Assembly: GCA_938003765.1 (NCBI GenBank)
Contig: CALKYE010000223.1
Coordinates: 1 to 29,530 of the forward strand
Reading direction: 5' to 3'
DNA length: 29,530 bases
From: an uncultured Planctomycetia bacterium
GTDB lineage: Bacteria > Planctomycetota > UBA1135 > GCA-002686595
Position numbers and translations under genes: made by a program. Within the stretch, counting starts at the first letter, position 1, and each line of letters begins with the position of its first letter. The notes beneath the pieces were generated by a model, which saw only the letters and a list, made by a program, of their open reading frames with translations, was not told where the DNA came from and made no database searches. This document shows positions 24,991-29,530 of this stretch, piece after piece.

Positions 24991-25839
24991 GTGACGCTCA
25001 CGCCGCGCAATCACGACCGCGATGCGGCCGGCATGACGTACGTGTACCCCGTCGTGTCGCGGCGCGCGGGCGGGATCTCGATCGGGATCAACCTCAACCC
25101 GAACAACGCCTGCAACTGGCGCTGCGTGTACTGCCAGGTGCCGAACCTGCGCGCGGGTCGCGCGCCGGCGATCGACCTCGCGCAACTGAAGGCCGAGCTG
25201 GAGCGCATGCTCGCGCTCGTGCGGGATCCGCAGTGGCTGGAGAGCAACGTCCCCGCGCCGTCGCGCGCGCTGCGCGACATCGCCTTCTCCGGCAACGGCG
25301 AGCCCACCAGCGCGCGCGAACTCGAGGCGGCCATCGAACTCGCAGCTCGCGCGCGCGCCGACGCGGGCGTCGAGGGCTCGTGCGCGCTCACGCTCATCAC
25401 GAACGGTTCGCTCGCGCACCTCGAGCAAGTGCGCCGCGCGCTCGCGAGGCTCGCGTCGCACGACGGCGAGGTCTGGTTCAAGCTCGACGCCGCAGACGAC
25501 GCCGGGATCGCGCGCATCAACTCGAGCCACAACGGCGTCGAGCGCGCGCGACGCAACCTCGCGAGCTGCGCGCGGGCGTGCCGGACCTGGGTGCAGACGA
25601 TCGCGTTCGACTGGAACGGTCCGACGCTCGCCGGCGAGAGCCTGGAGCGCTACTGCGCGCTGCTCGAGGACGTTCTGAACAGCGGCGCGCCGCTCGCGGG
25701 CGTGCGCCTGTACGGACTTGCACGACAGTCGCACCAGCCCGAGGCCGAGCAACTGCGCGCGTTGACGCCGGAAGCGCTCGAGGCGTTGGCGCAGACGATC
25801 CGCGCGCGCACGCGGCTCGAGGTCCGCGTCAGCGCTTGA
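24991..25839 (+). CDS. Radical SAM protein (COG0731-like)
   Basis: The 282-residue protein has the radical SAM cluster motif CNWRCVYC with Cys41, Cys45 and Cys48, which bind a 4Fe-4S cluster that cleaves S-adenosylmethionine. The preceding GGISIGINLNPNNA and following DIAFSGNGEPTSA (100-108) match the family of proteins distantly related to wyosine-synthesis TYW1. LITNGSL and VWFKLDAADDAGIARIN follow, as in the TIM-barrel of that family. The substrate is unknown. The GTG start at 24991 gives the full barrel; ATG at 25033 would still keep the cluster. Its 3' end overlaps the convergent YwqK-like gene by 11 bp. Confidence 0.85.
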   Translation: MTLTPRNHDRDAAGMTYVYPVVSRRAGGISIGINLNPNNACNWRCVYCQVPNLRAGRAPAIDLAQLKAELERMLALVRDPQWLESNVPAPSRALRDIAFSGNGEPTSARELEAAIELAARARADAGVEGSCALTLITNGSLAHLEQVRRALARLASHDGEVWFKLDAADDAGIARINSSHNGVERARRNLASCARACRTWVQTIAFDWNGPTLAGESLERYCALLEDVLNSGAPLAGVRLYGLARQSHQPEAEQLRALTPEALEALAQTIRARTRLEVRVSA

Positions 25840-26983
25840 GCTCGCCGGCCTGGTACACGCCGCTCAGCGTCGTGTCGGGCGAGCCATCGGGGAGGAAGTA
25901 CTCCCACGCGCCTTCGCGCTTGCCCGCCACCATCGGACCCTGGCCTTCCTTCGAGCCGTCGGCGCGCCAGAAGGTCCAGGTCCCGCTCTGCACGTCCTCG
26001 CTGAACTCGCCCTTGCTCTGCGGCTTGCCGTCGGGGAAGAACGCCTCGTAGGCGCCGTGCTTCTTGCCCGCGAGCATCGTCCCGCGGTTGAGGACCTGGC
26101 CGTTGTCGTGGAAGAACAGCCACTCGCCGGACTGCAGTCCGTCGACGAACTCTCCTTCGGAGTGCTTCGCGCCCGAGGGGAAGAACGTCGACCAACGTCC
26201 GGTGCGCTTGCCTTCCTTCCAGGCGCCCTGCGTCATCAACTGACCGCTCGGATGCCAGCGCCGCGCTTCGCCGTCGAGCTGGCCGGCGACCCAGTTCGCT
26301 TCCTCGGCGGGCTTGCCGTCCGCGTACCAGCCGCGCCACACGCCCACCATCTGACCTTGCGCGTAGTCGCCCTCGGCCTGGAGCTGGCCGTTCTCGTGCC
26401 AGGTCTGGAAGCGTCCGATCTCCAGTCCGTCCTGGTACGAGCCCTGGCGCTTCCTCGCGCCGCTGGGGTAGTAGTCGGTCCACATGCCGACGCGCTTGCC
26501 GCCGTTGTAGCTGCCCTCGTCGAGCTTGCCGCCCTCGGGGTAGTACGACACCCACATCCCGTGCTCGCGGTCGTCGAGGAACGCGCCCTCGGTGAAGCGC
26601 GCGCCGTTGGGGTGGTTCATCAGCACCACGCCCTCGCGCTTGCCGTTCGTGTACTGGATCTGCGCCTTGACGCTGCCGTCGGGGAAGAACAGGCGCCACT
26701 CGCCGACCTTCAGGTCGTCCTTGTAGGCCCCCTTCGCGGACACCTTGCCGTCGAGGTCCCACTCCACCCACGGGCCGTGGCGCAGGCCGTTGAGCAGCAT
26801 CCCCTGCTCGGCGGGCTTGGTGCGCGTCTCGTCGTGGAAGCGCGTGGCCGGGACGGGAGTGTCCGCGGCTGGCGCGGTCGGGGCGACGCCGGGGTTGGCC
26901 TGGGGCGAGGGTTCGTCGCCGCCGCACGCGGCCGCGCAGCCCAGCGCCAGCGCGGCGCCGAGCGATCGGAGGAGTCGTTGCAT
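25829..26983 (-). CDS. YwqK/MORN-repeat lipoprotein
   Basis: The 384-residue protein has a lipoprotein-type start (MQRLLRSLGAALALGCAAACGG; candidate lipid Cys16 or Cys20), a short Pro/Ala linker, then about 13 repeats of 23-25 residues. Each unit has the form G.W..(F/Y)...G, for example VGEWRLFFPDGS, HGMWVSYYPEGG, VGMWTDYYPSGA and SGEWLFFHDNGQ. This is the YwqK-type variant of the MORN repeat, a repetitive beta-hairpin array found in secreted bacterial proteins. YwqK itself is annotated as an antitoxin component, but no toxin gene is adjacent, so that role is not supported. A -10-like TACGAT lies 10 nt before the ATG. The stop overlaps the radical SAM stop. Confidence 0.88.
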   Translation of the reverse strand: MQRLLRSLGAALALGCAAACGGDEPSPQANPGVAPTAPAADTPVPATRFHDETRTKPAEQGMLLNGLRHGPWVEWDLDGKVSAKGAYKDDLKVGEWRLFFPDGSVKAQIQYTNGKREGVVLMNHPNGARFTEGAFLDDREHGMWVSYYPEGGKLDEGSYNGGKRVGMWTDYYPSGARKRQGSYQDGLEIGRFQTWHENGQLQAEGDYAQGQMVGVWRGWYADGKPAEEANWVAGQLDGEARRWHPSGQLMTQGAWKEGKRTGRWSTFFPSGAKHSEGEFVDGLQSGEWLFFHDNGQVLNRGTMLAGKKHGAYEAFFPDGKPQSKGEFSEDVQSGTWTFWRADGSKEGQGPMVAGKREGAWEYFLPDGSPDTTLSGVYQAGELKR

Positions 26984-26993
26984 GATGAGCGCG

Positions 26994-26999
26994 ATCGTA
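26994..26999 (-). promoter_or_regulatory. -10-like box TACGAT before the YwqK-like gene
   Basis: TACGAT on the minus strand (26999-26994) ends 10 nt before the ATG at 26983, predicting a leader of about 3-4 nt. The context GCTACGATCGCGC resembles those at 9298 and 23629. Confidence 0.4.
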
Positions 27000-27045
27000 G
27001 CAGTCGCCCGGCGCGCGTTCTCTTCGAGGAGGCGCGCGCGCTCGC

Positions 27046-29439
27046 TCACGGACAGGTGTCGTTCGCCGCGCCCGGGGTGCCGTGATCGCCGGCGCCGTAG
27101 GGCGTGACGGCCGAGCACCAGCGATTGGGGTCGTCGTTGTCGAGGTGGTTGAGCGTGACGGGCTCGAGGCTCAGCGACGAGCCGCTCAACGTCGGCCAGA
27201 TCACGTTGTCGAACTCGATGCGGTCGACCTCGACCGCGTTCGGAGCGGTGAGCACGATCTCGTCGCCCGCGTTGTCGAGTCGGAACGAGGTGAAGGCGTA
27301 GCTCGCCGCGAGGCTCACGCCGCCGTTGGTCGAGACGCTGGCGTTCGGCCCGACGACCACGCGCTGCGCGGGACCGATCAGGATCCCCGCCCCGCCGTTC
27401 GAGAGCACCACGCTCTCGCCGCCGTTGTCGCTGAGCGTCCAGCCTTCGAGGTCGATGGTGTAGCTCGTCGTGTTGTAGAGCTCGATCCACTCGCCGGCCG
27501 AGTCGGCCACGGCGGCGGGATCCTTCATCACCTCGGTGATCACGATGTGGCCCGGCTCCGCGGGCGGCGCGAGCGGGCAGAACTTCACTTCGAGCGCCGC
27601 CGACAGACCGACGTTCGTGCCGTCCGGATGGAACGGGTCGCGGAACCAGAATTGGTAGTAGCGCGTGGTCCCCGGCATGCTCGCGTCGATCGGAATCGGG
27701 TAGCTGACCGACCCGCTGAAGTCGGTCTGACGCACGCCCATGCGCTGCACCGGGTTGGCGACGTAGCGAATGCCGCCGAGGAACGGCACGGAGGCCTGCG
27801 CCGTGCCCCAGAAGGCGATCGTCGACACGAGCGGCATGCCGTCGACCATGCGCACCGAGAAGTCGTTCGTGTCGAGGCTCGGCGTGCCGGTCCACGAGAC
27901 GTAGGGCGAGCTCAGGTTGCTCGTGAGCTTGCCCACTCCGTAGGGAACCGGCAGCGGACAGGCGGGCTGCTCGTTGTCGTTCGGCGCCCACGGAGTTCCG
28001 AGGTCCGCGCCGGACCAGGCGTTGATCGCCGCGGCGAAGTTCGACGCCGAGGTCGGACCCGTGGGCTGGATGCGCTCCGCCGAAACGCCGGGCTGGACGG
28101 TGATTCCCGCGCCGCCCCACGTGACCGTCTCCATGACCGCGCCGGTCCACGAGCGCAGCGTCAGCGCGCCGCTCGAGTTGGGCAGCGAGAACAACTGCCA
28201 CGGAGCGTTCACGCCCGGGAACACGTTGCCGTTGCGCGAGCGACGCCCGTCGACGCCGACGACGAACTGCTCGCCGGGCTCGACCAGCACCTGACTGCGC
28301 AGCGTGAAGTTCTGCGCGCCGCTCGAGAACTGCATGCCGCCGAGGTTGAGCGTCTGACCGGAGACGTTCTTGAGCTCGAACCACTCGCCGAACGAGTCGG
28401 AGCTCGCGGCCGGATCGATCAGCAGCTCGTTCACCACGACGTCCGCCGGCGCCGCGCGGACGCCGGGCTGTTCGAAGGTCGCGAACTCGAGCGAGACGCC
28501 GCCGCTCGCCGTGCTGGTCGCGCTGAACGTGTCACCGTCGCTGGTGATCAGGATCGTGCCGTTGACCGCGTTGAACGCGCCCGGATCGCCGCCGGTCGCG
28601 AGCACCGTGTCGCCCTCGGTCGTGCACCACTGCACGCGCGTCGCGGAGACCGTGCTCCAGTTCGTGACCGTCGGCTCCGTCGGATGGCCGTACGGGTTGT
28701 CGTGACCGGCCGAGTGGATCACCAGGCTGGGGTTGAGGTTCGCGGCGACGGTCGACGAGCTGCTCGAGCTCGAACCGTGGTGCGAGGAGATGGCCACCTC
28801 GACCTGCCCGGCGATCGCGCTCACCGGTCCCTCGACGTTCGGCGTGCCCAACCCACCCGCGGTGAGGTCGCCCGCGACGTACAGATCGAAGTCGCCGTAG
28901 CGCAGCACCATCCCGAGCGAGCGCGAATTCTCGTCGCCGTCGGGATTGACCGAGCCGCCGCCCCAGGCCGCGTCGCGCGAGAGGAACTGCAGCGTCGCGC
29001 CGCCGCCCAGATCGAGGACCTGGCCGACCGTTGCGATCGCGCGCTTGCCGCTGACCGCCGAGAGGTACGAGGTCACGAAGCCGTTCGAGGGCCGGTCGTT
29101 GTCGCCGCGGTCGTAGGCGGCCACCAGCGGCTTGAAGGCGGAGTTGTGGATCTCGGTCAGGCCGCCGAAGTGATCGGTGTGCCAGTGCGTCATCACGCTG
29201 TAGTCGAGGCCGGTGACGCCGATCGACTGCAGGTACGGACGCACGATCGCCGTGCCGTCGCCCGGATTGCCGCCGTCGATCAAGAGCCGCGTGCCGGCGG
29301 GGCTCTTCACGAACACCGACAGGCCCTGGTCGACGTTGATGACGCGCACCTCGAGCTGCTGCGCGAAACTGGCCACGCTCGCGAGCGCGAGGGCGATGGA
29401 GAACGACACCAGGCGGTGTCCGGTGGTGGGTTGCGTCAT
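27046..29439 (-). CDS. Secreted metallo-beta-lactamase-fold protein with two lamin-tail domains
   Basis: The 797-residue protein has a signal peptide (about 1-27, VSFSIALALASVASFA). Residues about 28-300 are a ComEC/Rec2-like metallo-beta-lactamase domain: LLIDGGNPGDG, HWHTDHFGG (His85, His87, Asp89, His90), LYVAGDLTAGG and ISSHHGSSSS. An LTD (lamin-tail) beta-sandwich follows (from about 350, VVVNELLIDPAASSDSFGEW). A middle domain (about 510-640, GVGKLTSNLSSPYVSW... YYQFWFRDPFHPDGTN) is of a type I associate with secreted planctomycetal proteins. A second LTD domain (VITEVMKDPAAVADSAGEW) closes the protein. Metal ligands appear complete, so an extracellular hydrolase, perhaps on nucleic acid, is plausible but unproven. 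ATG at 29439 fits the signal peptide; GTG at 29493 does not. Confidence 0.85.
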   Translation of the reverse strand: MTQPTTGHRLVSFSIALALASVASFAQQLEVRVINVDQGLSVFVKSPAGTRLLIDGGNPGDGTAIVRPYLQSIGVTGLDYSVMTHWHTDHFGGLTEIHNSAFKPLVAAYDRGDNDRPSNGFVTSYLSAVSGKRAIATVGQVLDLGGGATLQFLSRDAAWGGGSVNPDGDENSRSLGMVLRYGDFDLYVAGDLTAGGLGTPNVEGPVSAIAGQVEVAISSHHGSSSSSSSTVAANLNPSLVIHSAGHDNPYGHPTEPTVTNWSTVSATRVQWCTTEGDTVLATGGDPGAFNAVNGTILITSDGDTFSATSTASGGVSLEFATFEQPGVRAAPADVVVNELLIDPAASSDSFGEWFELKNVSGQTLNLGGMQFSSGAQNFTLRSQVLVEPGEQFVVGVDGRRSRNGNVFPGVNAPWQLFSLPNSSGALTLRSWTGAVMETVTWGGAGITVQPGVSAERIQPTGPTSASNFAAAINAWSGADLGTPWAPNDNEQPACPLPVPYGVGKLTSNLSSPYVSWTGTPSLDTNDFSVRMVDGMPLVSTIAFWGTAQASVPFLGGIRYVANPVQRMGVRQTDFSGSVSYPIPIDASMPGTTRYYQFWFRDPFHPDGTNVGLSAALEVKFCPLAPPAEPGHIVITEVMKDPAAVADSAGEWIELYNTTSYTIDLEGWTLSDNGGESVVLSNGGAGILIGPAQRVVVGPNASVSTNGGVSLAASYAFTSFRLDNAGDEIVLTAPNAVEVDRIEFDNVIWPTLSGSSLSLEPVTLNHLDNDDPNRWCSAVTPYGAGDHGTPGAANDTCP

Positions 29440-29483
29440 GGGGCCGGGATCGGGCGGGTCGTTGCGGCTGGGCGAACCCCACC

Positions 29484-29489
29484 AAAGTA
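29484..29489 (-). promoter_or_regulatory. -10-like box TACTTT upstream of the metallo-beta-lactamase gene
   Basis: TACTTT on the minus strand (29489-29484) lies 44 nt before the ATG at 29439, giving a leader of about 38 nt. No -35 box is recognisable in the remaining window. Confidence 0.3.
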
Positions 29490-29530
29490 CCACCCGCTCG
29501 CGGCGCTCGTCGGCGCGGCCTGCTCGAGCC

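Overview
The window comes from a high-GC bacterial chromosome with an outer membrane. It encodes a Kdo transferase (waaA), a lipoprotein signal peptidase (lspA) and several signal-peptide or lipoprotein gene products. The style of the accessory genes points to the Planctomycetota: HEAT-repeat lipoproteins, von Willebrand A proteins, lamin-tail secreted proteins, YwqK/MORN lipoproteins and a periplasmic thioredoxin-like protein with a helical tail. That assignment is inference from gene content; there is no rRNA in the window. TGA is used as an ordinary stop codon by many genes here, so the code is standard.

Left third (1-9257): a minus-strand run reads dksA/traR-like, lspA, pyrD, an unusual response regulator, secA, waaA and metK (cut by the left edge). 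A sigma70-like promoter (TTGACC, 16 bp, TATCTT) precedes dksA. secA and waaA overlap by 4 bp. A divergent tyrosine recombinase (XerC/XerD type) follows.

Middle (9315-18269): a membrane-anchored carboxypeptidase-regulatory-like protein is followed by the most notable gene, a secreted TlpA/thioredoxin-like protein at 10235-11245. Its CxxC active site is written TGA-GGC-CCC-TGC, that is UxxC. A 7-bp hairpin with a G-starting loop lies at the spacing expected of a bacterial SECIS element, so I read the gene as a selenoprotein. Next come a zinc-ribbon/coiled-coil/HEAT protein, a roughly 700-bp non-coding stretch, a small TPR protein, a HEAT lipoprotein, a large vWA membrane protein, and mnmA overlapping the vWA gene.

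Right third (18421-29530): yajC and a YraN-family nuclease-like gene without a canonical start codon, a polyprenyl-phosphate sugar transferase of the EpsB/PEP-CTERM-associated type, mnmG, a HEAT/TPR secreted protein, a radical SAM protein, a YwqK/MORN-repeat lipoprotein whose 3' end overlaps that of the radical SAM gene, and a large secreted metallo-beta-lactamase/lamin-tail protein.

How genes connect: mnmA and mnmG both modify wobble uridine 34 of tRNAs. secA and yajC belong to protein export. lspA matures the lipoproteins predicted here. metK supplies S-adenosylmethionine, which the radical SAM enzyme consumes. No tRNA, rRNA, CRISPR array, insertion sequence or selenocysteine machinery (selA, selB, selC, selD) was recognised in the window.
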